This document shows, one piece after another, positions 52,196 to 60,791 of a DNA stretch of 64,000 bases. The translations under genes and the position numbers were made by a program. The notes under the pieces were generated by a model. It was not told where the DNA came from, searched no databases, and was given only the letters and a program-made list of their open reading frames with translations. The DNA is from Erwinia pyri (lineage in GTDB: Bacteria > Pseudomonadota > Gammaproteobacteria > Enterobacterales > Enterobacteriaceae): assembly GCF_030758455.1 (NCBI RefSeq), contig NZ_CP132353.1:3286001-3350000 (forward strand), given 5' to 3'. Every line of letters begins with the position of its first letter. Within the stretch, counting starts at the first letter, position 1.

Positions 52196-53676
52196 TGAAT
52201 AAAACGATTGTTATGGGTGCCGGTTTTGGCGGCCTGGCTTTAGCCATCAGATTACAGGCAGCCGGCATTCCCACGCTGTTGCTGGAAGCACGGGATAAAC
52301 CCGGCGGGCGCGCTTACGTTTATCAGGATCAGGGCTTCACCTTTGACGCCGGTCCCACGGTGATCACTGACCCGACGGCTATTGAAGAGCTGTTCAGCCT
52401 GTGCGGTAAACAGCTCGCTGATTATGTAGAGCTGATGCCGGTCACGCCCTTCTATCGGCTCTGCTGGGAGTCGGGCAAGGTGCTGGATTATGATAATGAT
52501 CAGGCGAAACTCGAAGCGCAGATAGCCCGCTTTAATCCGGCCGATGTGGAAGGCTACCGGCGTTTCCTGAGCTACTCGCAGGCGGTGTTCAGAGAGGGGT
52601 ATCTTAAGCTGGGCACGGTGCCGTTCCTCTCGTTCCGCGATATGATCAAAGCTGGCCCACAGCTGGCCCGCCTGCAGGCGTGGCGCAGCGTCTACAGCAT
52701 GGTGGCTTCCTTTATTGAAGAAGATCACCTGCGGCAGGCTTTTTCTTTCCATTCGCTGCTGGTGGGTGGCAATCCGTTCGCCACTTCTGCCATCTATACG
52801 CTTATCCATGCGCTGGAGCGTGAATGGGGCGTCTGGTTTCCGCGCGGCGGCACCGGCGCGCTGGTGCAGGGCATGGTAAAACTGTTTGAGGATATGGGCG
52901 GCGAAATTCAGCTCAACGCCCGGGTCACCAGACTGGCAGCCAGCGGGAATAAGATCACCGGCGTGGAGCTTGCGGATGGCCGTACCCTTCCCGCTGCGGC
53001 GGTGGCTTCAAATGGTGATGTGGTAAACACCTATGCAAAATTGCTTGGTCATACCCCGCAGGGGAAAAGCCGGGCCGGGGCGCTAAAAGGTAAGCGGATG
53101 AGCAACTCGTTGTTTGTGCTCTACTTCGGCCTCAATCACGCCCATAACCAGCTGGCGCACCACACGGTCTGCTTCGGCGCACGCTACAAAGAGCTGATCA
53201 GCGATATTTTCAACAGCGATATGCTCTCTGAAGATTTCTCACTCTACCTTCATGCTCCCTGCGTGACGGATCCCTCTCTTGCGCCTCCGGGCTGCGGAAG
53301 CTACTACGTCCTGGCGCCGGTTCCCCATCTGGGTACGGCAGATATTGACTGGGAGGTGGAGGGCCCGCGGCTGCGTGACCGTATTTTTGACTATCTTGAA
53401 GAGCGCTATATGCCTGGTCTGCGGTCGCAGCTGGTTACCCAGCGCATGTTCACCCCCTTCGACTTCCGCGATGAGCTGGATGCCCATCACGGCTCTGCGT
53501 TTTCGATAGAGCCCATCCTGACGCAGAGTGCCTGGTTCCGTCCGCACAACCGCGACAGCCATTTTGAGAATCTCTATCTGGTTGGCGCGGGCACCCATCC
53601 CGGCGCGGGCGTACCCGGCGTGATTGGATCGGCAAAAGCGACGGCCAGCCTGATGCTGGAGGATGCAGCACGATGA
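52195..53676 (+). CDS. crtI: Phytoene desaturase CrtI
   Basis: A 493-residue FAD enzyme. N-terminal VMGAGFGGLALAIRLQAAGI binds FAD, followed by EARDKPGGRAYVYQDQGFTFDAGPT; the C-terminal signature is NLYLVGAGTHPGAGVPGVIGSAKATA. It makes lycopene from phytoene in four steps. It starts in the TAATG overlap with crtY and overlaps crtB by four bases. Confidence 0.95.
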   Translation: MNKTIVMGAGFGGLALAIRLQAAGIPTLLLEARDKPGGRAYVYQDQGFTFDAGPTVITDPTAIEELFSLCGKQLADYVELMPVTPFYRLCWESGKVLDYDNDQAKLEAQIARFNPADVEGYRRFLSYSQAVFREGYLKLGTVPFLSFRDMIKAGPQLARLQAWRSVYSMVASFIEEDHLRQAFSFHSLLVGGNPFATSAIYTLIHALEREWGVWFPRGGTGALVQGMVKLFEDMGGEIQLNARVTRLAASGNKITGVELADGRTLPAAAVASNGDVVNTYAKLLGHTPQGKSRAGALKGKRMSNSLFVLYFGLNHAHNQLAHHTVCFGARYKELISDIFNSDMLSEDFSLYLHAPCVTDPSLAPPGCGSYYVLAPVPHLGTADIDWEVEGPRLRDRIFDYLEERYMPGLRSQLVTQRMFTPFDFRDELDAHHGSAFSIEPILTQSAWFRPHNRDSHFENLYLVGAGTHPGAGVPGVIGSAKATASLMLEDAAR

Positions 53677-54629
53677 ACCAGCAGTTAATGACCCATGCCA
53701 CGGAAACCATTGAGGCAGGCTCTAAAAGTTTCGCCACCGCTGCCAGACTGTTTGATCCGCAAACCCGTCGCGGTGCACTGATGCTCTACGCCTGGTGCCG
53801 CCATTGCGACGACGTGATTGACGGTCAGGCACTGGGATTTGCCGTCCCTACGTCCACGGAGGACCAGCGCTTCCCCGCTCCGGCATCGGTAACCACGCCG
53901 GAGCTGCGTTTGCAGGAGCTCCGTCAGCAGACCGCGCGGGCTTTTGAGGGCGCTCCGATGAGCGAGCCAGCCTTCGCCGCTTTTCAGGAGGTCGCGCTGG
54001 CACAGGAAATTCCGGCGCGGCTGGCGTTTGATCATCTCGAAGGTTATGCCATGGACGTGCGTGAAGAGACCTATCTCACCTTTGACGACACCCTGCGCTA
54101 CTGTTATCACGTGGCGGGTGTGGTGGGGTTGATGATGGCGCAGGTAATGGGCGTACGTGATGAGGCTGTGCTGGATCGTGCCTGCGATCTGGGACTGGCG
54201 TTTCAGTTAACCAATATCGCCAGGGATATTGTGGAGGATGCCCAGGTTGGGCGCTGCTACGTTCCTCTGGCGTGGCTGGCGGCAGAAAATCTGACGCTGG
54301 ATAATTACGTTGAACCGTCGCAGCGCAGCGCTCTGGCCCGCGTGGCTCAACGATTGATTGAGGAAGCGGAACCCTATTATCACTCTGCGCAGGCGGGCCT
54401 GCACGGGCTTCCGCTGCGTTCAGCCTGGGCGATTGCTACTGCGCGCGGCGTTTACCGGGAAATTGGGGTGAAAATCAGAAACGCCGGAAAAGATGCCTGG
54501 CAACAGCGCCAGGGCACCAGCAAGGCGGAAAAAATCAGCTTGCTGATCGCTGGTGCTGGTCAGGCTATCGCTTCGCGCCGGGCTAAGGCCTCCTCTCGTC
54601 CTGCGGATCTGTGGCAGCGTCCTCGTTAA
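53673..54629 (+). CDS. crtB: Phytoene synthase CrtB
   Basis: A 318-residue head-to-head prenyl synthase. Asp-rich motifs are YAWCRHCDDVIDG (about residue 40) and LTNIARDIVEDAQVGRCYVP (about 175). It condenses two GGPP to phytoene. It is the last gene of the plus-strand operon, and its end overlaps the 3' end of crtZ on the other strand by 47 bases, so no terminator separates them. Confidence 0.95.
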   Translation: MNQQLMTHATETIEAGSKSFATAARLFDPQTRRGALMLYAWCRHCDDVIDGQALGFAVPTSTEDQRFPAPASVTTPELRLQELRQQTARAFEGAPMSEPAFAAFQEVALAQEIPARLAFDHLEGYAMDVREETYLTFDDTLRYCYHVAGVVGLMMAQVMGVRDEAVLDRACDLGLAFQLTNIARDIVEDAQVGRCYVPLAWLAAENLTLDNYVEPSQRSALARVAQRLIEEAEPYYHSAQAGLHGLPLRSAWAIATARGVYREIGVKIRNAGKDAWQQRQGTSKAEKISLLIAGAGQAIASRRAKASSRPADLWQRPR

Positions 54630-55101
54630 ACGATTTTGTATGCCGCTGACGAAGCGTCTGCTGGAGCTTAGACAGCGGCGGCGCATAGAGAAAACCAAAA
54701 GAGACGCACTCCTCTTTGCCACGCACGGCGTGGTGCAGCTTGTGGGCCATGTATAATCTTTTCAGATAGCCTTTGCGCGGAATATAGCGGAAGGGCCAAC
54801 GCTGATGAACCAGCCCGTCATGCACGATAAAGTAGAGCGCGCCATAGGCCGTCATCCCTGCGCCAATCCACTGCAGCGGCCAGTACCCGATGCTGCCCAG
54901 CCAGATCAGCACCACCGCCAGTACCGCAAAGAGCACAGCATAGAGATCGTTCAGCTCCAGCCCGCCTTCATGCGGTTTATGGTGCGAGTGATGCCAGCCC
55001 CACCCCCAGCCGTGCATGATATATTTGTGAGAAACGGTAGCGACAATCTCCATGATGATAATGGTGACGACGACAATCAAAACGTTGCACAGCAGAAGCA
55101 T
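54583..55101 (-). CDS. crtZ: Beta-carotene hydroxylase CrtZ
   Basis: A 172-residue membrane di-iron hydroxylase, convergent with crtB. The histidine boxes are HKYIMHGWGWGWHHSHH, FIVHDGLVHQRWPF and MAHKLHH. It adds 3-hydroxyl groups to beta-carotene, giving zeaxanthin for CrtX. Four hydrophobic helices are seen. The gene has its own promoter in the 168 bases above it. The C-terminal 15 residues are encoded opposite crtB codons. Confidence 0.94.
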   Translation of the reverse strand: MLLLCNVLIVVVTIIIMEIVATVSHKYIMHGWGWGWHHSHHKPHEGGLELNDLYAVLFAVLAVVLIWLGSIGYWPLQWIGAGMTAYGALYFIVHDGLVHQRWPFRYIPRKGYLKRLYMAHKLHHAVRGKEECVSFGFLYAPPLSKLQQTLRQRHTKSFNEDAATDPQDERRP

Positions 55102-55180
55102 AATTCTCTCGCAGATATTTCACATGCCTAAAGCGTAATGCATTCATCTGCGCCTGACAGGATTACTGGCAATAAAGAGC

Positions 55181-55206
55181 AAAAAAAAGCGCCGTTTGCA
55201 CGGCGC
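55181..55206 (-). terminator. Intrinsic terminator after the YsnF-like operon
   Basis: Minus strand GCGCCG, six bases, CGGCGC, then eight T. It separates the stress operon from crtZ. Confidence 0.85.
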
Positions 55207-55269
55207 CTCTTGCTGTTTCGCACTGTTGAGAGCTGAATTTAACTCACAGCCTCACTCTTGATGTTCATA

Positions 55270-56190
55270 TCAGAACTTTTTAGTACCGTTAACATCATCT
55301 GTCAGACTTCCGGTCACATTGTCTGTCAGGCGCTCTTCGCCAGCGCGTTCAACTTCCACTTCCTGACGACGCACGCTGTCTTTAACGGTTTCTACACGGG
55401 CCGTCTCTTCGCCACGCAGTCCAACTTCTTCTTTAACCCGGGCAGTTTTCGCCACGGTTGGGACTTCGTGAGACTCTTCCACAACAACTGTTTTATCTGA
55501 CCAGTCCACATCATTCAGATAAGCTGGCTCATCTACCGCTCTGCGGAAGACCTCAGCATGCTGCTCATAAAGCGAGACATCTTCGGCCACTTCATCTTCA
55601 ACGGTATAACGACGTAATTTCACTGCGCCATCGCTTACCTGACGCTTACCGATTTCAATATTCTCTTCAGCCAGTTTCAGGCCTTCACGCTCAGCATCAA
55701 CGCTGTTCAGCGAATCACGCCCGGCACCAAACGTTTCACCGACACCTGATAAATTACTGTTCGCTGTTAAAGAGTCATTTTTTTCTGCCAGACTGCCTGT
55801 TGGTGAACCCAGACGGTCATTAGTTTCGCCAGCAAACTCACCGCCGCTTAGCGGGCCGCGATCGTTTTCGGTGGAGGCGTAGTCAGCTGCAAAGGCTGAA
55901 AGCTCATCTTCAATATGGCTGGCCTGATCTTTAGGCGCTCTTACTGCCAGCAGCACACCGCCTGCCTGCATCGCTTTGCTGTACTCGGCTGCATTATTAT
56001 CATCAACGTCGTCGCCGAACAGTCGCTGCCAGAAACTTGGATGGCGGATCTCTTTCCCTTCCACCTTCAGGCGCTCACCTGAAATAATATCAATATTTTT
56101 TTCTGCAATACCTTCGACGATCAATCTTTGTTTGGCCGATTCTGCCTGCTGAATCTGGTTGAATGCGGTTACGATTTTTTCGTGTGCCAT
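55270..56190 (-). CDS. YsnF/AvaK-type stress protein (DUF2382), long
   Basis: A 306-residue hydrophilic protein. Residues 1-95 resemble a heat-induced-stress (YflT-like) domain (KIVTAFNQIQQAESAKQRLIVEGIAEKNIDI, GGVLLAVRAPKD). Residues about 165-300 are DUF2382/YsnF: EENIEIGKRQVSDGAVKLRRYTVEDEV, VSLYEQHAEVFRRAVDEP, SHEVPTVAKTARVKEEVGLRGE. A Gly/Ser/Asp-rich linker joins them. Proteins of this kind are general-stress-induced in Bacillus and many soil bacteria; the role is unknown. It follows a shorter YsnF-like gene by 26 bases. Confidence 0.8.
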   Translation of the reverse strand: MAHEKIVTAFNQIQQAESAKQRLIVEGIAEKNIDIISGERLKVEGKEIRHPSFWQRLFGDDVDDNNAAEYSKAMQAGGVLLAVRAPKDQASHIEDELSAFAADYASTENDRGPLSGGEFAGETNDRLGSPTGSLAEKNDSLTANSNLSGVGETFGAGRDSLNSVDAEREGLKLAEENIEIGKRQVSDGAVKLRRYTVEDEVAEDVSLYEQHAEVFRRAVDEPAYLNDVDWSDKTVVVEESHEVPTVAKTARVKEEVGLRGEETARVETVKDSVRRQEVEVERAGEERLTDNVTGSLTDDVNGTKKF

Positions 56191-56216
56191 AAAATAGATC
56201 CTCGTAGTTTGGTTAA

Positions 56217-56624
56217 TCAGTTTTCGTCTTTGATGATGGTGACTTCCTGATGTCGCAGAGTAACATCCTGCGTATATTTTTCCGATGTCGTGTTTTTAAG
56301 GATGTGTATTTCTTCCTTAAGAACTTTCCGACGAACAATTTCAACTTCTTCTTCAATAACAGGAATAATTAGCAGGTCTCCTTCCTGACGCATCTGCGGA
56401 ATTTCATCATCGGCTAACCTTTTATTAAAAGGAATATGCTTAATATGAACTTCTTCCTGCATCAGTTCAGTGGCCAGCTCCTCCTGCCGGGTGTGGGTAG
56501 TGCGGCTTACCTGAACTGTAGCATCCACATGGCGGTGCTTAACAATCTCCGCCTGCTCTTCAGCTAAGGGTAACGTCTCACTGTAATCAGACTGTTCGGC
56601 CAATGGCTTTTCACTCTTTCCCAT
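56217..56624 (-). CDS. YsnF-type stress protein (DUF2382), short
   Basis: A 135-residue charged protein, almost all of it one or two DUF2382 units: EIVKHRHVDATVQVSRTTHTRQEELATELMQEEVHIKHIPFN, then IIPVIEEEVEIVRRKVLKEEIHILKNTTSEKYTQDVTLRHQEVTI. It is the first gene of a two-gene operon with the longer YsnF-like gene. Its promoter region is AT-rich and shared with the divergent aldo/keto reductase. Confidence 0.8.
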   Translation of the reverse strand: MGKSEKPLAEQSDYSETLPLAEEQAEIVKHRHVDATVQVSRTTHTRQEELATELMQEEVHIKHIPFNKRLADDEIPQMRQEGDLLIIPVIEEEVEIVRRKVLKEEIHILKNTTSEKYTQDVTLRHQEVTIIKDEN

Positions 56625-57013
56625 TATATAGAAACTCCTTCAGAGAAAATTTAATCCGCCAGTGGTTGAGTACCCTTTTGCTACCTGCACTACACACTTC
56701 GCTTTCACACTTACAATGGTAGACGAGCAAAAAAATAATATTGTGATTAAGAGATGTAAAAATGTAACAACAATTTAATGAGGATATCATCCTGATAAGC
56801 GAGACTGAATAAATAGTGTCACCTGAAATTAATCTGAACGAATTATCAATCTTATTGTCCTGAGCAGCTTATTAATGGAGATAAGTATGCCAGGTGAATC
56901 ATAAAATTACTGGCGGTACTAATTGCTTTGATCGACATTATTCTTCGGCTTTATTCAGACAAGCAATCTAAATGAACTATGCTTTTTTCCTGACTTAAAA
57001 ACAGGAGAAAGCA
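56625..57013. other. AT-rich divergent promoter region
   Basis: 389 bases between the YsnF-like operon and the aldo/keto reductase, far richer in A/T than the flanking genes. No gene, terminator or operator palindrome was recognised. Confidence 0.4.
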
Positions 57014-58099
57014 ATGAAATACAGACAACTTGGCCGTTCCGGTTTACTGGTGTCAGAACTGACGCTGGGAACGCTGACCTTTTGCGGAAAATCGGGTTTT
57101 GAAAAAACGGGCAATGTGGATGTCCGCCAGGCACGCCGCTTCCTGGATATCGCGCTGGAACAGGGCGTTAATACTGTAGACACTGCCGATCTCTACTCGC
57201 TGGGCGGCGCTGAAGAAGTGGTAGGTGAAGCGCTGGAAGGTCAGCGCGACCGCGTTATTCTGGCGACCAAAGCGCGTAGCCCGTTAAGTGAAGATCCGAA
57301 TAACAGCGGTGCCAGTCGCTTCCATCTGATCAAAGCGTGCGAAAACAGCCTGCGCCGTCTGAAAACAGACCATATCGATCTCTACCAGATCCATAACTGG
57401 GATGGCATTACGCCGGTTGAAGAGACGCTGCGGGCGCTTGAAGAGCTGATCCAGAGCGGCAAAATTCGCTACTTCGGTACCTCTAACTATACCGCCTGGC
57501 AGATGATGAAAACGCTGGGCAGCGCAGAACGAAACCATCTCAATAGTCCTGTCAGCCAACAGATCTATTACACGCCGGAATCGCGTGAGGCAGAATTTGA
57601 GCTGCTGCCCATGGCGCTGGACCAGAATATCGGCACGCTGATTTGGGGACCAATGGGCGAAGGTTTACTGACGGGTACCGTACAACGTCATCAAAAAACG
57701 CCGGACAGCTCGCGCCAGGGTAATGGCTGGCCTGAACCCTACGTTCACGACATGGAGCATGCGTGGAACGTCATTGACGTACTGGGTGAGGTGGCGCAGG
57801 AGCTGAATGCCTCTACGGCGCAGGTCTGCCTGGCCTGGCTGCTGACCCGCTCCGGCATCAGTTCGCTGATTATTGGCAACCGTACCGAAGAACATCTGCG
57901 GGAAAATCTGGCTGCTGCGGAGCTGACACTGAGTGAAGCGCAGCGCAAACGGATTGAACAGGTTACGCGCCCGGCGCCCCGCTATCCTTACTGGCATCGC
58001 TTTACCAGCGGCATGGACCGACTCGATCCCTCGGAAAAAATGTTCCTGGATGAGTATAAAGAGACGCTGGATAACAGGAAGGATCTGGAAGCGAAGTAG
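57014..58099 (+). CDS. Aldo/keto reductase
   Basis: A 361-residue AKR. The motifs are in order: MKYRQLGRSGLLVSELTLGTLTF, VDTADLYSLGGAEEVVGEAL with the catalytic Asp and Tyr, ILATKARSPL with the Lys, DLYQIHNWDG with the His, YFGTSNYTAWQM, and SSLIIGNRTEEHLRENLAA near the C-terminus. The opening and size fit the AKR group of YajO/Tas-like enzymes. Substrate unknown. GGAG precedes ATG 57014. Confidence 0.87.
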   Translation: MKYRQLGRSGLLVSELTLGTLTFCGKSGFEKTGNVDVRQARRFLDIALEQGVNTVDTADLYSLGGAEEVVGEALEGQRDRVILATKARSPLSEDPNNSGASRFHLIKACENSLRRLKTDHIDLYQIHNWDGITPVEETLRALEELIQSGKIRYFGTSNYTAWQMMKTLGSAERNHLNSPVSQQIYYTPESREAEFELLPMALDQNIGTLIWGPMGEGLLTGTVQRHQKTPDSSRQGNGWPEPYVHDMEHAWNVIDVLGEVAQELNASTAQVCLAWLLTRSGISSLIIGNRTEEHLRENLAAAELTLSEAQRKRIEQVTRPAPRYPYWHRFTSGMDRLDPSEKMFLDEYKETLDNRKDLEAK

Positions 58100-58253
58100 C
58101 CTTTTCTGCGCGCGATAAATTTTGAAAACATACTTATCGTGCGCATTGCTGGCTAAATATCAATCTACAGTATCTATCTGAACATATCACTGTATGGTGG
58201 GGACTCTCATCTCAGATGAGCTGAGAATTTGATTACCCCTTGTACCGATTCTA

Positions 58254-58278
58254 TACCTGTGTAACGCAGGTTTTTTTG
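58254..58278 (+). terminator. Short hairpin with T run, possible terminator
   Basis: ACCTG, seven bases, CAGGT, then a seven-T run ending in TTGTACA. It lies 155 bases after the aldo/keto reductase and may end that transcript or a small RNA. Confidence 0.55.
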
Positions 58279-58284
58279 TACACA

Positions 58285-58360
58285 CAGAATTCATGAACAG
58301 GCAGGATACTCCTACTATCCTGCAAGTGAGAAGAAGCCTGCTCCTGAGCAGGCTTTTTTT
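58285..58360 (+). ncRNA. Candidate small RNA with two hairpins
   Basis: After one T-run hairpin, a second stem GCAGGATA / TATCCTGC (58301-58323) and a strong terminator AAGCCTGCTC / GAGCAGGCTT with a seven-T tail (58334-58360) occur with no coding frame between. The layout is that of an Hfq-type small RNA. The 5' end is not defined. Confidence 0.4.
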
Positions 58361-58519
58361 CGTCTCTCAGAAAGCCCCGGCTGGTAAACGCCTTAAATCA
58401 ACGGCGCGACAGAAGCCAGAGATTTGCACCCTGCGGAATTATTTTCAGCGCCGCATCAGACTTCAGGCTCTGAAATTGCACGCTATAATCATTGCCTGGC
58501 TAACGATTTTGGAGGCGTG

Positions 58520-58807
58520 ATGAGCGATTATCAGTGTTACTTTCTGGATGGGCAAAACAAGGGAGAGGTAAGAGCCTTCCCCACCCCCCTGAGCGATGGC
58601 GGAAAAGTTTCTCCGGTTGAGTTGGAGATACAAAGCCTGGGTGGAAGAAGACCTCCCGGACAGCATCCTACCGTTCCGGAATACAATACCCTCGCCGTTT
58701 ATCATCAGGGAGAAACCTATTTTCTGGGCACACAAAACGACCGCATTGAGTCCCGACAGCTCGCTTTGCAGGAAGCTATTGAGGCCGGTTTGCAGCCCCA
58801 TGGTTAG
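58520..58807 (+). CDS. Small protein of unknown function (95 residues)
   Basis: ATG 58520 follows an excellent GGAGG at seven bases. The sequence is polar and without signal or membrane segment: SDYQCYFLDGQNKGEVRAFP, then SPVELEIQSLGGRRPPGQHPTVPEYNTLAVY, then GETYFLGTQNDRIESRQLALQEAIEAGL. The repeated short strands suggest a compact beta fold with a C-terminal helix. I do not recognise the family. It lies between the sRNA candidate and the Cys-rich gene. Confidence 0.6.
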   Translation: MSDYQCYFLDGQNKGEVRAFPTPLSDGGKVSPVELEIQSLGGRRPPGQHPTVPEYNTLAVYHQGETYFLGTQNDRIESRQLALQEAIEAGLQPHG

Positions 58808-58896
58808 TTATCAAAAAAAGATATAAGACCTGCGATATTTGAATAATCATGATTTTCTTCCAGGCTTAAGGGGTACTTTTTAACGGAGGAGAGATT

Positions 58897-59223
58897 ATGC
58901 TTACGCAATATCAGGAGTGTATTGATGCCTGTTACCTGTGTGCTGCGGCATGCGATAACTGTGCGGCCTCATGCCTTAATGAAGAAAACCTTGAAATGAT
59001 GCGCGACTGCATCCGTCTTGATATGCAGTGCGCGAACATCTGTCGGCTTTCGGCACAGTTTATGGCGCTTGAAAGTGACTCAGCCAAAAAACTGTGCGCG
59101 CTCTGCGCCGAAATTTGCCAGCAGTGCGGGGATGAATGCGGTAAACATCAGCACGATCACTGCCAGCATTGCGCCAAAGCGTGCCATGCCTGTGCTGAAG
59201 CCTGCAGAAAGATGGCTGCCTGA
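58897..59223 (+). CDS. Cys-rich four-helix-bundle copper-binding protein (DUF326/Csp-like)
   Basis: A 108-residue protein with 19 cysteines and no signal peptide. Cysteines fall in helical patterns (CIDACYLCAAACDNCAASC, LCALCAEICQQCGDECGKH, HCQHCAKACHACAEAC), as in DUF326 and the cytosolic copper-storage protein Csp3, which lines a four-helix bundle with thiols and binds many Cu(I) ions. AACGGAGGAG precedes the start. It has its own terminator. Copper buffering is inferred from the family. Confidence 0.82.
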   Translation: MLTQYQECIDACYLCAAACDNCAASCLNEENLEMMRDCIRLDMQCANICRLSAQFMALESDSAKKLCALCAEICQQCGDECGKHQHDHCQHCAKACHACAEACRKMAA

Positions 59224-59240
59224 TAGCAGCCTGCCGGTAC

Positions 59241-59264
59241 AGCCCGCCAGACGCGGGCTTTTTT
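59241..59264 (+). terminator. Intrinsic terminator of the Cys-rich gene
   Basis: AGCCCGC, five bases, GCGGGCT, then a T run; 18 bases past the stop. Confidence 0.85.
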
Positions 59265-59507
59265 GTGGGCCGATTTCGTAGGGTGATTAACCGTGGCCTG
59301 CCCCGGGAATAACATTATTGTCAGAGAGTGAATTTCATCTCACAAAACCACTTCAGCCCCTCTTGAGCACTTTTTGTACCTGTCTCTCCCTCAAGTTTTA
59401 GAGGGGATTGTCGATAATGTGTTCGCCTGATGCTGCAAGCTGACGGATGAAAAAATAAAAGATGAACCACAGCAAAACTTAGCCCGCCTCGTTGCGGGCT
59501 TTTTTGT
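59265..59507 (+). ncRNA. Orphan intrinsic terminator, candidate small RNA
   Basis: No gene precedes the terminator at 59481-59507 (AGCCCGC, six bases, GCGGGCT, T run). A possible minus-10 GATAAT at about 59414 would give a transcript near 90 bases. The terminator arm repeats that of the Cys-rich gene 240 bases upstream. Confidence 0.4.
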
Positions 59508-59509
59508 CC

Positions 59510-59708
59510 CTGCTGCAGCAGGTCCCCTCACGTCAGCAATACCTGTCCTCATCACCAGAAAACTCTGAACTTTCAAACCTAAGAATCTCCCTGGAGTATT
59601 TGCCCCAGATGCCGCGTAGGCTGGTTAATCTACACACGCAGATGATTGCGGGTGTGGTTCAAGAGTAATAATCACTTCTTTCCCGACCTTTATGGTCGGG
59701 TTTTTTTT
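59510..59708 (+). ncRNA. Second orphan intrinsic terminator, candidate small RNA
   Basis: A strong terminator at 59682-59708 (CCCGACC, TTTAT loop, GGTCGGG, eight T) with no coding frame in front. The promoter is not identified. It is also the nearest element beyond the 3' end of the minus-strand YmgB-like gene, but its T run serves only the plus strand. Confidence 0.4.
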
Positions 59709-59710
59709 GA

Positions 59711-59887
59711 CTACAAATGCAGCTCACTCAGCGCAGACTCTACTGACAGATCGTCATCAACCTCACTTAGCAACAGCGCCATCTCACGCACGCTATCGTT
59801 TGACAGCTCCCTGCCCTCTGCCAGAACCTGATGCACAGCTTCGCCCAGCACTTTCACCACTTCTTCTTGCGCGTTAGCCATGGTCAT
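59711..59887 (-). CDS. YmgB/AriR-family connector protein (copy 3, short)
   Basis: A 58-residue protein starting at ATG 59887 with an AGAGGAT site. EEVVKVLGEAVHQVLAEGRELSNDSVREMALLL matches the YmgB core (LGxAV, a short turn, then N-x-x-S/I). It lacks the C-terminal basic tail of copy 1. The longer open frame upstream has no site. Family role: small dimeric connectors tied to biofilm and acid stress. Confidence 0.7.
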   Translation of the reverse strand: MTMANAQEEVVKVLGEAVHQVLAEGRELSNDSVREMALLLSEVDDDLSVESALSELHL

Positions 59888-60229
59888 AAATCCTCTGTTG
59901 GTTGAGTTATAGTCACCAATCAGACCCAGTAAAAAACAAATACTCTTCAATATCAACAATCAGAACTTCGTTCACCGCTATTAAATAGTCAGGAGTTCCG
60001 ATAAATGGCGTGAGCCGGAGCCACCTGTGCCGAAGATCTGGCAAACTATTCCCCCCTTTTTCCTGGATCACCCCCAGTCCCCACACGTATTCGCCAGCAA
60101 GAATCCTGACATGATGAGTCTTTAAGACGATGCAAAAAGCTGATCTTTTATCAGGATCCCTGTTGCCATACTTAAGTGTATATTAACAGTGGGGGCTTTC
60201 CCCTTCGGCAAGACTACACAGGAATAATT
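59888..60229. other. Intergenic region, nothing recognised
   Basis: 342 bases between the YmgB-like gene and a small exported protein. It should hold two divergent promoters. I see no hairpin with a T run and no operator. Confidence 0.35.
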
Positions 60230-60367
60230 ATGAAAAAAATCACAGCAATCCTTCTGGTTTCAGTGCTGGGCATGATGTCAGCCTCAGCTTTTGCCTGCCC
60301 AAAAGGTCAGCATCCACATGGTGGAACTGGCTCACATCATAAAGGCGGCTACTGTTCTTTTGATTAA
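60230..60367 (+). CDS. Small exported protein with His/Gly-rich mature part
   Basis: A 45-residue precursor from ATG 60230 (AGGAATA site). The signal peptide (ITAILLVSVLGMMSASAFA) is cleaved to give a mature peptide of about 25 residues, CPKGQHPHGGTGSHHKGGYCSFD, cut here to its ends: it starts with Cys and has a second Cys five from the end, with four His and six Gly between. The cysteines could close one loop and the histidines bind metal. Not a lipoprotein: there is no proper lipobox. Function unknown. Confidence 0.6.
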   Translation: MKKITAILLVSVLGMMSASAFACPKGQHPHGGTGSHHKGGYCSFD

Positions 60368-60509
60368 CAGGAGTGTGGGCAGGGAAGCCCGGAGAGTAAG
60401 AATGGTCGGGTGACGGGGCGGGCGATTGCAGAAACTGGTTTGGGTTCCTGTCCCTATGAATAGAAAAAGACATTCATACAACAGAGTATATTTTCTGCAG
60501 GAATCATAG

Positions 60510-60701
60510 AGAGCAGCTTTACCGCGAGCGGGAATAGAGGATTTTAGATTTCGCGACCTCAGGTATATCTGGACAAGCTGGTTGATTCAGGCTGGCGTTC
60601 TACTATCCGCGTTGCAGGATATGGGGGGATGGGAAAGCATTAAGATGGTACAACGTTATGCTCATCTGGCGCCGAACCATTTGACCGGGCATGCACGTTA
60701 A
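60510..60701 (+). pseudogene. Decayed phage integrase, C-terminal 63 codons
   Basis: The frame [58 protein letters not shown] then stop matches the C-terminus of lambdoid tyrosine integrases, including the catalytic tyrosine in RYAHL. The usual HDLRHTWASW is changed to [10 protein letters not shown], so two catalytic histidines are lost, and a TAG lies just upstream, so the rest of the gene is missing. It abuts tRNA-Arg(UCU), the normal target of such integrases. Confidence 0.85.
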
Positions 60702-60791
60702 ATTGATGCGATTTTTAATGTCCGTGTCCCAAATCTGTCCCACAAGGAAAATTTGAAGTCAGGAGAAGGTGGGTAACTCATTGAAAAGTAA

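Noticed and set aside
58100..60000. CRISPR-like repeats because of recurring AGCCCGC/GCGGGCT arms
   Set aside because: The repeats are terminator stems; there is no regular spacing and there are no spacers or cas genes.
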